Shown here: in pieces, positions 1 through 7,412 of the stretch
Layout: each line of letters starts with the position of its first letter
Numbering within the stretch: position 1 is the stretch's first letter
From: Victivallis vadensis
Lineage (GTDB): Bacteria; Verrucomicrobiota; Lentisphaeria; Victivallales; Victivallaceae
Length of the DNA stretch: 64,000 bases
Assembly: GCF_003096415.1 (NCBI RefSeq)
Contig: NZ_QEKH01000011.1
Coordinates: 62,001-126,000 of the forward strand
Direction: 5' to 3'
The notes under the pieces: generated by a model
Told to the model about the DNA's origin: nothing
The model's input: the letters and a program-made list of their open reading frames with translations, nothing else
Database searches by the model: none
Made by a program: the position numbers and the translations under genes

Positions 1-807
1 CTCCGGCTCCGGCTCTCCGGGTTTCAGGGTATCCGCGGCCACACCGCCGCCCAGACCGTATTGGATGGGACGGCCGCCGCTTTGGGCGGGAGTTCCGTAG
101 GCGGTGAGCAGCGTGGCTTTGGCCATTGCAAAACCGGGCCGGGCGAGTTTCCGGGTCACGACGGCGGTTCCGGCCTTGTCGAGCTTCCGGCAGAGCGTTT
201 CGCTTCTGCCGTCGTCACCCGCGCAGACGATCTGAAGGAAGCCGGAAGCCGGTTTGCCATCTCTGGTGAGCCGGAAGGTGAATTTCATCTCCTCACCGGC
301 CCGGTATTCGGCGTTGGCCCGGTCGACGGAACCGGTGAGCCGGTAGCCGCGGCAGTCGGCCGGAATATCTTCGATGATCCGGACATTGCGGAACCGGGCT
401 GTCCCGGAAACCTCCTCCAACGCGAGTTCGATCCGCGCGGAACTGATATCGGCGGGGACTGTCACAGCGACCGCGTGCGGCGTCCACGGCCGGGTTCCCG
501 AAAAATTTCCGGCCTGCGGGTAGCCGGCTTTGCCGTCGGCATGGTTCAGGACCAGCATCAGCTTCACACCGTTCCAGTAATTGGGTTTGGCCGAAACGTC
601 CTGTTGTTCGATTTCAGCGGCGAGCATCACTTTTTTCCCGGCGATCCGTTCCACCGGAACCGGAATGGACGCCGCGCTGCGGCGGCCCGGTTTCGGCAGC
701 GACACGCTCCACTGTCCGGCCGGTCCGGGATCGGGGGCGAACAGTACCGTTTCGGCCGCCAGAGACGCGGCGGACAACAGGACAAGCAGCAGCGGCAACA
801 CTTTCAT
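1..807 (-). CDS. Secreted carbohydrate esterase-like protein, 3' end outside window
   Basis: The frame is open from ATG at 807 to the window edge (269 codons, no stop), so the gene is truncated by the window. A signal peptide (MKVLPLLLVLLSAASLAAE) starts it. Residues about 20-145 form a beta-rich module whose pattern (GYPQA, VPADIS, LEEVSGTARFRN) matches the N-terminus of the GH5 protein encoded just upstream. The last visible residues (GGGVAADTLKPGEPEPE) resemble the linker before the hydrolase domain of acetyl-xylan-esterase-like proteins of related bacteria; the catalytic part is not visible, so esterase is an inference. Its ATG overlaps the GH5 stop (ATGA at 804-807), which implies coupled translation. 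Probably exported and acting on plant or host polysaccharide. Confidence 0.6.
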   Translation of the reverse strand, partial: MKVLPLLLVLLSAASLAAETVLFAPDPGPAGQWSVSLPKPGRRSAASIPVPVERIAGKKVMLAAEIEQQDVSAKPNYWNGVKLMLVLNHADGKAGYPQAGNFSGTRPWTPHAVAVTVPADISSARIELALEEVSGTARFRNVRIIEDIPADCRGYRLTGSVDRANAEYRAGEEMKFTFRLTRDGKPASGFLQIVCAGDDGRSETLCRKLDKAGTAVVTRKLARPGFAMAKATLLTAYGTPAQSGGRPIQYGLGGGVAADTLKPGEPEPE

Positions 808-2384
808 TTTCGTTCTCCGTTCTTCCTGAAGGCCTCCAGCAGGACGCGCTTGCGGTCGGTGTCCCGGGCGGGGACCGGGTGAGCGCCGTCGGGACCGGCA
901 TGTTCGACGCTCCAGTAGTGAGATTCGCGGAACGCATGGTAACTCCAATCCCAGCCGTATTCCTCGAAGATGGAAATCACATCTTTCAGGTATTGTGCGC
1001 CGCCGGGGGCGTAGCGGGCAACGGAAAATTCACCGCAGTAAATCCGCGCACCGTATTTTTTCTGGAATTCCACGACCGGTTTCAGGTACTTTTTCAACAG
1101 TTTTTTATCCGCATACACTCCGTCGATCATTCCGGGATAACGGGTTCCCATCCGGGCGTTTTTGAATATTCCCTGATGGGTGTAGGTTCCCGGATCATAG
1201 AAATGGGTCTGGTAGACGAGGTTTTTGAGCGGAAGCGGCGTGAGGCCGGCAAAACCGCCGGGACCGCCCCAGTTGTTCGGGCTGATCACGATCATGCGTT
1301 CGGGATCGATCTCGCGAATCGCCCGGGCCGCGTCATACTGGATCGAAAGATAATCGTGCGGCATTTCACAACTCTGCACCGGCTCGTTGAAGAGGTCGTA
1401 TCCCATCACGATCGGGTACGGCTTGAAACGGCGGGCGATTTTCCGCCAGGTGTCCAGATAAGCCCGGTAGTATTTCTCCACGCCGAGCGCCCGGTTGGCG
1501 GCGGCATTGCCGTAGGCGGCGACCGCCTCCTCGCCGGCGGTGCCGAGCGGGCCGGCGTAATCGATGCGTCCACCCGGCAGCAGGTGCATGTCGATGATGA
1601 TATGAATGCCGTTCCGCTCAAAGGCGGGCAGCAGTTCTTCCAGCCGGTTCAGCTGACGGTCGATCAGGTTGTTGTAGACTTCGAGGTCGACTGCCTGTTC
1701 GTTGCTTCCTTTCAACTGCCAGCGGATGTTGGTCGCGCCCCATGAACCGAGGTCATCGACATCCTTTTCCGTGACCTTCAACGGATCGGGACTCATCACA
1801 CCGCGGGTTATGGGACGGGCGAGAAATTCCGGGGTATATTCGCAGCGGAAACCGGGCGGCAGCTCCACCGGCGGCTTCAGGAAACCACCCTGGCTGATCA
1901 TGAAGTTGCGGAACCATACCTTGCCGGAGGTTTCCTGCAAACCGGCGACCAGCTCGCCCGATATCGCATCCTGCGGCACCTGAACCTCGAAACTCAGTTT
2001 CCTCCAATCAAACGTCCCGGCGAGTCCCGGCGCCTGCGGATAGCTTTTCCCGGTTTCCGTCCTGACGGCGAACATGTATTTCAAACCGAGGTAATATGCC
2101 GGAGCCCTGGCAATGTTTTCCCCCTTCACAAATACGGTGAACAGCAGTTTCTTGCCGCGGAACGGCTTCAGATCCAGTTGTTTCATCATGATCCAATGCG
2201 AGCCTTGCTTCCGGTTCTCCGGGACGGTCACCACAAGTGCGTCTCCGAAGTCGGTGGCTTCAATGCGGGCGAAGTCCTGTTCGGGCAGCTTGCCGAGCCG
2301 AACCCGCAGCAGGTCGACCATGGAGGCGCTGCAATATAAGCAGACCACGGCCAGCAGCAACAGTTGCAATATCAGTTTTTTCAT
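804..2384 (-). CDS. Secreted GH5-family glycoside hydrolase (cellulase-like)
   Basis: A 526-residue protein with an N-terminal hydrophobic export signal (residues 1-21), a beta-rich accessory module (about 25-165) and a GH5-type TIM barrel (about 190-520). The expected retaining catalytic pair is visible: acid/base Glu334 in DLFNEPV and nucleophile Glu452 in YCGEFSV; IIIDMHLLPGG (about 262-272) is the conserved barrel strand. It should hydrolyse beta-linked glycans outside the cytoplasm; the exact substrate cannot be read from sequence. It lies 57 bp after the metallophosphoesterase gene in the LacI-controlled operon and its stop overlaps the start of the next gene by ATGA. Confidence 0.85.
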   Translation of the reverse strand: MKKLILQLLLLAVVCLYCSASMVDLLRVRLGKLPEQDFARIEATDFGDALVVTVPENRKQGSHWIMMKQLDLKPFRGKKLLFTVFVKGENIARAPAYYLGLKYMFAVRTETGKSYPQAPGLAGTFDWRKLSFEVQVPQDAISGELVAGLQETSGKVWFRNFMISQGGFLKPPVELPPGFRCEYTPEFLARPITRGVMSPDPLKVTEKDVDDLGSWGATNIRWQLKGSNEQAVDLEVYNNLIDRQLNRLEELLPAFERNGIHIIIDMHLLPGGRIDYAGPLGTAGEEAVAAYGNAAANRALGVEKYYRAYLDTWRKIARRFKPYPIVMGYDLFNEPVQSCEMPHDYLSIQYDAARAIREIDPERMIVISPNNWGGPGGFAGLTPLPLKNLVYQTHFYDPGTYTHQGIFKNARMGTRYPGMIDGVYADKKLLKKYLKPVVEFQKKYGARIYCGEFSVARYAPGGAQYLKDVISIFEEYGWDWSYHAFRESHYWSVEHAGPDGAHPVPARDTDRKRVLLEAFRKNGERK

Positions 2385-2441
2385 CTTGATTCCTCAATTC
2401 GCATGTTATAAAGGGATTTCCCGGAAAGAGCGGGACGGCGG

Positions 2442-3785
2442 TTATTTCTCTCCCGGAATTACCGCACGTTCCGGTGTCCTGATCATTATGGAGATCGAGT
2501 TACCGATCTTTCCGAATGACTCCATCGCGCTCACCGTAATCCTGTATTCAGAATTTCCTTTGAAATGTCTGGCTTTTATTGTCAGAACCGGTTGTGAAGT
2601 GATCCGGTCGAGACCGCGGGCGAAGTCGGAAAAGTATAACAAACGGGAGGCTTCACCCCAGGAGCCGTCAGGCCGATATTCCTGCAAGTCGACGATATAG
2701 GTGTGAACGAAATCATCGTGTGTCGCCGCATCGAATTTCAGCCGGATACCTGTGAACGGAATCCGGTCGGGAACGGCTTCGATTTTTGCCCCTTCCGGGA
2801 ATACCGGAGCCTTGCGGCTGTCAGCTCTTTTCTCCGTATAGAAGAACGTCTCTTTGGAGAGCGGCAGAGGGACGCTCCACAATTTTCCGGGCTTGATTTC
2901 CCGGCAGCCATGCAGAAGATTCAGGCGGTGCAGATCGAGCCGATCGTCGAAAACCTCCATATAAAGGAACTCCACACATTCACGCGCGTAAGGTGCTCGG
3001 GGACCATTTTCCCGGCCTTCCTCCAGATCACAATAGTTGAGGCTGGATGTACCGACCGCCGTGAAATCCCGCTGGTGAATCGACCGCTCGTCCTCCAGGG
3101 AAAAATGCGAATGCCCGGCGAAGTGCACCACACCCGGATAAGGGGTCAGGCAGGCCGCGAGGGAGGGATGGCCGCCGTATGACGAACCGTAAACCGTACC
3201 GGCGGCAGGTTCATGGGTAACCACGAAAACCGGCCTCTCCGGGGCACGCTTCAAGGCGGCGCTGATTTTTTCCTTCAGGAACTTCCGGACCGAAGCGCCG
3301 TAGAGTTTGTTCCAGCCGCTCTGGTAGCTGTTTTCCGCGCTCAAGCCGATGAAGTCATATCCTTTCACGACTTTATGGGTATGGATGGAATCCAGCTTCA
3401 TCCCGGCTTTGAATGTGGCGATGGCTTCCGGCCCCGGAGTATTCATGTTGCCGTCTTTCCAGAAATCATGATTTCCCATGATAACCACAGTTTCCGGCTT
3501 TTCTTTTCCGAAAACTTCATCCATGATTTCGTGGTATTCACGATATACCGTCGCATGGCCGTTATTCGCGATGTCTCCCGCGTAGATCAGAACGTCGATC
3601 TCTTTGTTTTTCAGATACCGCAAGGCACCGCAGAGGTTTTTCTGCCCCCAATCCGTTTTGCGCCCCGGATAACTCTGGGTATCGCTGACGATGCCGCCCC
3701 GCAGATTCGGAGTCGTCGCGAAACAGGCGCACGCCATCAAGGCGATTCCGGTCACAAACAAGTATTGACAGGTTGAACGTTTCAA
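2442..3785 (-). CDS. Secreted calcineurin-like metallophosphoesterase
   Basis: A 447-residue protein read from TTG at 3785. This start is chosen because AGGAGG lies 5 nt upstream, the gap to the preceding pilin stop is only 13 bp, and the resulting N-terminus (MKRSTCQYLFVTGIALMACACFA) is a good signal peptide; the longer reading that begins at 4181 would run through the pilin gene in another frame. Metal-ligand motifs appear in order: SDTQ (Asp35), AGDI (Asp71), GNHD (105-107), VVTHEP and AGHSHF. The first motif has Gln where DxH enzymes have His. A C-terminal beta-rich part follows. It probably cleaves a phosphoester or phosphosugar outside the cytoplasm. Confidence 0.82.
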   Translation of the reverse strand: MKRSTCQYLFVTGIALMACACFATTPNLRGGIVSDTQSYPGRKTDWGQKNLCGALRYLKNKEIDVLIYAGDIANNGHATVYREYHEIMDEVFGKEKPETVVIMGNHDFWKDGNMNTPGPEAIATFKAGMKLDSIHTHKVVKGYDFIGLSAENSYQSGWNKLYGASVRKFLKEKISAALKRAPERPVFVVTHEPAAGTVYGSSYGGHPSLAACLTPYPGVVHFAGHSHFSLEDERSIHQRDFTAVGTSSLNYCDLEEGRENGPRAPYARECVEFLYMEVFDDRLDLHRLNLLHGCREIKPGKLWSVPLPLSKETFFYTEKRADSRKAPVFPEGAKIEAVPDRIPFTGIRLKFDAATHDDFVHTYIVDLQEYRPDGSWGEASRLLYFSDFARGLDRITSQPVLTIKARHFKGNSEYRITVSAMESFGKIGNSISIMIRTPERAVIPGEK

Positions 3786-3798
3786 TTGATCCTCCTCA

Positions 3799-4575
3799 TC
3801 AGTGAATTTCCAGTACCAGCCCGTTCGAGCCGGGAAGCACGTAGTAAGCTCCCTGATAACTGCCGAGGTCGTCGTACAGTTCAAAAGTCTTATATATTTT
3901 GTCTTTGTATTCCTCTTTGGAATTGGCCGCGACATGGGAATCCGCGAACAGCAGGTTGCCCCGGCTGCTGTGGCACAGCCCGATCTGCTGAATCCAATTT
4001 CTACCGCAATCCGTACCGGAGTAATACTGAATGGTATCGCCGGCAACAATAAAATCACTTGCATTCCTGACCTTCTTGAAATCGATCGGAGCGGCGCCGC
4101 CGTTGAGCGGAGCGACATTGCGCAGGGCGATCGGCGCGGGCAGAGTCCGGGCCGTGCCTCCGGCATAGGTGACCACGCCATAGGGGAACGTCCACTCCCA
4201 GTTTGCAGTGGGAAGCGCCAGTGTCGGGCAATTCAGGAAGGAACTTCTGACTCCGGCCTTTTCCGGAGCATACCCCTGCGCTGCCAGCCCCGCCGCCCAG
4301 GTGGTTGAACCTCCTGATGCACCATGCAGATAGCTTCCGAAAATATCCTTGTTATTGTCCCGGTAAAGCGCAACCACCTGTCCGACCTGTTTGAGATTGC
4401 CGGTGCATTTGATCGCCCGCGCTTTTTCCCGCGCCTTGTTCAGCGCAGGCAACAGCATGGAGGCGAGAATCGCGATGATTGCAATTACAACTAGCAATTC
4501 GATCAATGTAAAGTAATCACACAGCCGCGAATCGCTTCGCGCCGGTTGGGATACATGCGAATTTCGATACTTCAT
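3799..4575 (-). CDS. Prepilin-type N-terminal methylation domain protein (pseudopilin)
   Basis: A 258-residue protein with the type IV pilin/type II secretion signature [19 protein letters not shown] at residues 22-40 after a 21-residue basic leader, then [16 protein letters not shown] and, near the C-terminus, LLFADSHVA, the short motif common in DUF1559/H-X9-DG proteins of PVC bacteria. The residue before the cleavage point is Tyr21, not the usual Gly. Glu26 (the +5 Glu of mature pilins) is present. It overlaps the repressor stop by ATGA and precedes secreted enzymes, so a role in a dedicated surface or secretion assembly for this substrate is plausible but unproven. Confidence 0.85.
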   Translation of the reverse strand: MKYRNSHVSQPARSDSRLCDYFTLIELLVVIAIIAILASMLLPALNKAREKARAIKCTGNLKQVGQVVALYRDNNKDIFGSYLHGASGGSTTWAAGLAAQGYAPEKAGVRSSFLNCPTLALPTANWEWTFPYGVVTYAGGTARTLPAPIALRNVAPLNGGAAPIDFKKVRNASDFIVAGDTIQYYSGTDCGRNWIQQIGLCHSSRGNLLFADSHVAANSKEEYKDKIYKTFELYDDLGSYQGAYYVLPGSNGLVLEIH

Positions 4576-5585
4576 ATCGGTTTCTCCAGGGTTGATCGTG
4601 TACTGTTTCGGGCGATATATCCGGAGGGGACGAGCGCAACCTGGCCGGGGCCGCTCTCCCGGTAACGGATCAGAAGTTCGACCGCCTGCTCCATCAGCGC
4701 GGCGGTGTCGTAGTTGATGCAGGAGAGCGCCGGACGGCAGAGCGAAAGCACTTCAAGGTCGCCGACGCCGACGATTTCGAGGTCCCGCGGCACCCGAAGG
4801 CCGAATTGCTCCAGCCGGTTGATCAGCCGGACCGCCGTGACCGAACCGTTTACGATAAAGGCGGAAATATCCGAAGCACGGACGTAATCGGCGATCTCCT
4901 CCACGCACTCCGGCAGGCCGATTCCTTCAAACCGGCGTTCGATCAATTCGACTCCGGCCAGCCGGCAGGCGGTCTTCACGGATTCCTGCAGGTTGCGATA
5001 GCAAGTACTGACGGAGGAGATATGGCCGATACGGCGGTGCCGCCCTGCGAGATCCGCCACCGCCAGTCGAAAACCCTTGCTGTAATCGATTGCCGCCGTC
5101 GCGAAATCAGACTCGTCCGTACAGTAGGTGATCAGCGGAAAACGCTGGTCACGCAATGTTTCATAAAGTGCCGGATCGCGTTTCAGCGAACCGGGCACGT
5201 AAAAGACGCCGTCCACGTTGCGGTCGTAGAGCATCCGCAGCAGTTCAACCTCCTTCTGCGGGTCCCAGCCGGTCGCGCAGGTCAGCACCTGATAGCCGCG
5301 CGCCTGTGCCGCTGCGATCATGTGATAAGCCAGCATCGAATAATAGGGATCGCGCAGGTCGCCGACCACCATCCCGAATGCGCCGCTCCGCCCGGTTTTC
5401 AGCGTCCGCGCCGCGAACGACGGCTGGTAGTTCAGTTCCCGTGCCGCCGCGAAAACCCGTTCCCGGGTTTCGGCGGAAAGGCGTTCCGCCAGCGGTTTGC
5501 GGTTCAGCACCAGCGAAACCGTCGAGCTGTCCACTTTCGCCAGCCGCGCGATATCCGCCAGCGTCGCCCTGCCGTTGCGTCCCAT
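4572..5585 (-). CDS. LacI family transcriptional regulator
   Basis: 337 residues. The N-terminal helix-turn-helix ([21 protein letters not shown], read as [11 protein letters not shown] then [11 protein letters not shown]) and hinge helix ([12 protein letters not shown]) are followed by a periplasmic-binding-protein-like sensor domain ([13 protein letters not shown] to the end), a normal LacI/PurR layout and length. It is the first gene of an operon with a pseudopilin and secreted hydrolases, so the effector is probably a sugar released by those enzymes. A consensus promoter lies at 5644-5672 and a CG-centred palindrome at 5623-5636, suggesting autorepression. GAGGTAAGG precedes the ATG. Confidence 0.93.
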   Translation of the reverse strand: MGRNGRATLADIARLAKVDSSTVSLVLNRKPLAERLSAETRERVFAAARELNYQPSFAARTLKTGRSGAFGMVVGDLRDPYYSMLAYHMIAAAQARGYQVLTCATGWDPQKEVELLRMLYDRNVDGVFYVPGSLKRDPALYETLRDQRFPLITYCTDESDFATAAIDYSKGFRLAVADLAGRHRRIGHISSVSTCYRNLQESVKTACRLAGVELIERRFEGIGLPECVEEIADYVRASDISAFIVNGSVTAVRLINRLEQFGLRVPRDLEIVGVGDLEVLSLCRPALSCINYDTAALMEQAVELLIRYRESGPGQVALVPSGYIARNSTRSTLEKPI

Positions 5586-5622
5586 ATATCCTTACCTCAT
5601 TCAGCTATTCAAAAAAAACAAA

Positions 5623-5636
5623 TTAAAACGTTTGAA
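5623..5636. promoter_or_regulatory. Putative LacI-family operator
   Basis: TTAAAACGTTTGAA is a 14-bp imperfect palindrome with a perfect AAACGTTT core and a central CG, the usual form of LacI/PurR-family sites. It sits at the predicted transcription start of the operon, a position suited to autorepression. Binding by the adjacent repressor is inferred. Confidence 0.55.
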
Positions 5637-5643
5637 CAATTAT

Positions 5644-5672
5644 ATTATACCAAAGAAGACCACTAAAGTCAA
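5644..5672 (-). promoter_or_regulatory. Promoter of the lacI-pilin-hydrolase operon
   Basis: On the minus strand TTGACT (5667-5672), a 17-bp spacer and TATAAT (5644-5649). The predicted start site, near 5637, is at the edge of the palindrome 5623-5636. Confidence 0.75.
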
Positions 5673-5715
5673 GACTCAAACCGATTTTTTTCGTTAAATT
5701 TCAGTGTGCGCCGGT

Positions 5716-5840
5716 TTGCTCCTGCGACGCGAAGCGTCTTTGGAGTGCGTCGCCTTTAGGCTTGCTCCTGCGACGCGAAGCGTCTTTGGAGTGCGTCGCC
5801 TTTGGGCTTGCTCCTGCGACGCGAAGCGTCTTTGAAGTGC
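5716..5840 (+). repeat. 46-bp tandem repeat, about 2.7 units
   Basis: Units begin with TTGCTCCTGCGACGCGAAGC at 5716, 5762 and 5808. Units one and two differ at about one position; the third diverges after about 30 bp. Each unit carries the small hairpin GCGACGCgaaGCGTC. There are no spacers, so it is not a CRISPR. Confidence 0.9.
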
Positions 5841-6263
5841 GGAGATTCATCTCCGCTTTCAAATCGCACGCAAGTCTTATATTTGATTTTGCATCGAAAC
5901 AAGAACAGGCATGGTTCCCGGAGGTACTGCTTTATTAAGTGCAAAAACAGGCATGGTGCCCGGAGGGTAGTGAGCACGGGCTTGGTGTTTTGCGGATGGC
6001 TCCGGGGGACGTCGCGCACGTCCCCCGGACCCCCTCGCCGGTGGCGGGGGCCGGGCCGGTTGCGGAGCACTTCCGCTCGCGGGCGCGGCTTCGCCGCTTA
6101 CTTGTCCGCCTGCGGCGGCCAACCCCTTCAGCGTTCGCTGCGCTCACTACGCCAGGGGGGCTTCGCTCTCTACGTTCGGCTTCGTCACTATCGTTCCTCG
6201 TTATTTTGCGACCGCAAAATAATACCCTCACATTCGTTCGCGGCGCGAACCCGCGCTTATTGT

Positions 6264-6359
6264 GCGCCGCGTAAATGGAGACTTGGCCTTACTCTGCGCC
6301 GCGTAAATGGGAACTTGGCCTTACTCTGCGCCGCGTAAATGGGAACTTGGCCTTACTCC
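6264..6359 (+). repeat. 32-bp tandem repeat, three units
   Basis: Units start at 6264, 6296 and 6328 with GCGCCGCGTAAATGG and end with a CTTGGCCTTACTC stretch. The second long-element copy has two similar units (45608 and 45641) with a 33-bp period and changed distal halves. Confidence 0.88.
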
Positions 6360-6360
6360 T

Positions 6361-6505
6361 CCGGTTTTGAAATTTTTTGCGTAGCAAAAATTTCAAAACC
6401 GTATCCGGCACCGGCACCTTGCCGGTCGGGGGGCCAGGGGGGCCGGGGGGCGAAGCGCCCCCGGTGGGGTTCCGGAACAACGCCCCGGGCCGCCGCAGGC
6501 GAAAT
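6361..6505 (-). repeat. Short gene-flanking hairpin element, copy 1
   Basis: Minus-oriented copy of a family also seen at 15236, 17097, 29949, 30401, 33737 and 59700. It has a T/A-rich stem (GGTTTTGAAATTTTTTGC paired with its reverse complement across GTA), a CCGGCACCTTGCCGG hairpin and a GGGGGCGAAGCGCCCCC hairpin. The GC-rich head end faces the esterase gene that starts at 6588. Confidence 0.8.
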
Positions 6506-6587
6506 CCCCGGGAAATTCTTATAGAATGGTTGCAAACTGTTTTTCGGCTGGTATATTTCAGAAGCCAAACCGGAAAGGAGAGCGATC

Positions 6588-7340
6588 ATGAAAAGTTGGA
6601 AATTGTTGCTGTTTTGTCTGGCTGCCGTGCTGCTGCCGGGAGCCGTCGCCAAAGGAGAGACCATGAAATCCGCCGGAACCGAACCGTTGCCGTACCGTCA
6701 ATTTGTGACCAACTCCGACCAGCGGGGAGGGTATGCACTGGTGCTTTTCCTGCATGGCGCGGGCGAGCGGGGCAATGACAACGAAGCGCAGCTTCGGCAC
6801 GGTTATCGCGAACTGCTCGCTTATTGCGAGAAAAATAAAATCAAGGCAGTGCTGCTGTTTCCGCAATGCCCCGCCGGAAAGCAATGGGTCGACGAACCGT
6901 GGAATGCGCTGCGCCATACGATGCACGAAACTCCATCCGCCCCCCTGGCCGCCGCGATGAAGCTGCTCGACCTGAAGGAGGCCGAATTCAAGCCGGACCG
7001 GCTCTATGTGGCCGGGATTTCGATGGGGGGCTACGGTACGTGGGATCTGATTTCGCGTCAGCCGGATCGATTTGCCGCGGCGCTGCCGATCTGCGGCGGC
7101 GGTGATGTCGCGCAGGCTCCGAAGTTGGTGAAACTGCCGATTCTGGCAGTTCACGGCAACGCGGATGTGACAGTCCCGGTTTCACGTTCCCGCGATATGG
7201 TGCGGGCCATCTGGAACGCCGGCGGCAGTCAGATTATCTATCAGGAACTTCCCGAAGTCGGCCACGGTTCGTGGGGACCGGCCTTCGGGAACACAAACAC
7301 CTGGAAGTGGCTTTTCTCACAGCCGAAACCACAAAAATAA
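6588..7340 (+). CDS. Exported alpha/beta hydrolase (PHB-depolymerase/LpqC-like esterase)
   Basis: 250 residues with a signal peptide (1-22). The alpha/beta hydrolase layout is clear: an oxyanion-strand motif LFLHGAGERG (53-62), nucleophile Ser145 in GISMGG, acid Asp193 in HGNADVTVP and His226 in EVGHGSW. The short single-domain form matches prolyl-oligopeptidase-like esterases of the LpqC/feruloyl esterase type, so it probably hydrolyses esters on polysaccharides or similar substrates outside the cytoplasm. GGAGAG lies 5 nt before the ATG. It stands alone between a repeat block and the convergent ahcY gene, with a hairpin terminator in the gap. Confidence 0.83.
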   Translation: MKSWKLLLFCLAAVLLPGAVAKGETMKSAGTEPLPYRQFVTNSDQRGGYALVLFLHGAGERGNDNEAQLRHGYRELLAYCEKNKIKAVLLFPQCPAGKQWVDEPWNALRHTMHETPSAPLAAAMKLLDLKEAEFKPDRLYVAGISMGGYGTWDLISRQPDRFAAALPICGGGDVAQAPKLVKLPILAVHGNADVTVPVSRSRDMVRAIWNAGGSQIIYQELPEVGHGSWGPAFGNTNTWKWLFSQPKPQK

Positions 7341-7369
7341 TCTTCCGCAATCAAGCAGTGCGGCAGAGG

Positions 7370-7400
7370 GGGGATTTCGCTCCGTTGGAACGAAATCCCC
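7370..7400. terminator. Hairpin terminator between esterase and ahcY genes
   Basis: GGGGATTTCG (7370-7379) pairs with CGAAATCCCC (7391-7400); TCC/GGA extends the stem inside. It lies between convergent genes and can serve both. A close relative of this hairpin lies at 56937-56969. Confidence 0.7.
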
Positions 7401-7412
7401 GGCCGATGGTTT

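Larger units (their letters stand above)
5716..6359 (+). repeat. Long dispersed intergenic hairpin element, copy A
   Basis: Noncoding GC-rich block whose parts recur in the same order at 45146-45665. From left to right it holds three 46-bp tandem units (5716-5840), two copies of an ACAGGCATGG..CCCGGAGG motif, a perfect hairpin CCGGGGGACGT/ACGTCCCCCGG (6002-6028), several smaller hairpins, a perfect hairpin TTATTTTGCG/CGCAAAATAA (6201-6222), and three 32-bp tandem units (6264-6359) containing GCGCCGCGTAAATGG. Short frames here have no recognisable protein. In the other copy the 6201-6222 hairpin has a different stem sequence but still pairs perfectly. Confidence 0.85.

Noticed and set aside
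3786-4181. Longer N-terminus of the metallophosphoesterase
   Set aside because: It would read through the pilin gene in another frame; the TTG at 3785 has a good AGGAGG and yields a signal peptide.
5716-5840. Possible CRISPR array
   Set aside because: Units are contiguous without spacers and no cas gene is near.
5716-6505. Insertion sequence or integron attC site
   Set aside because: No transposase, integrase or attC core was found; called a repeat element only.
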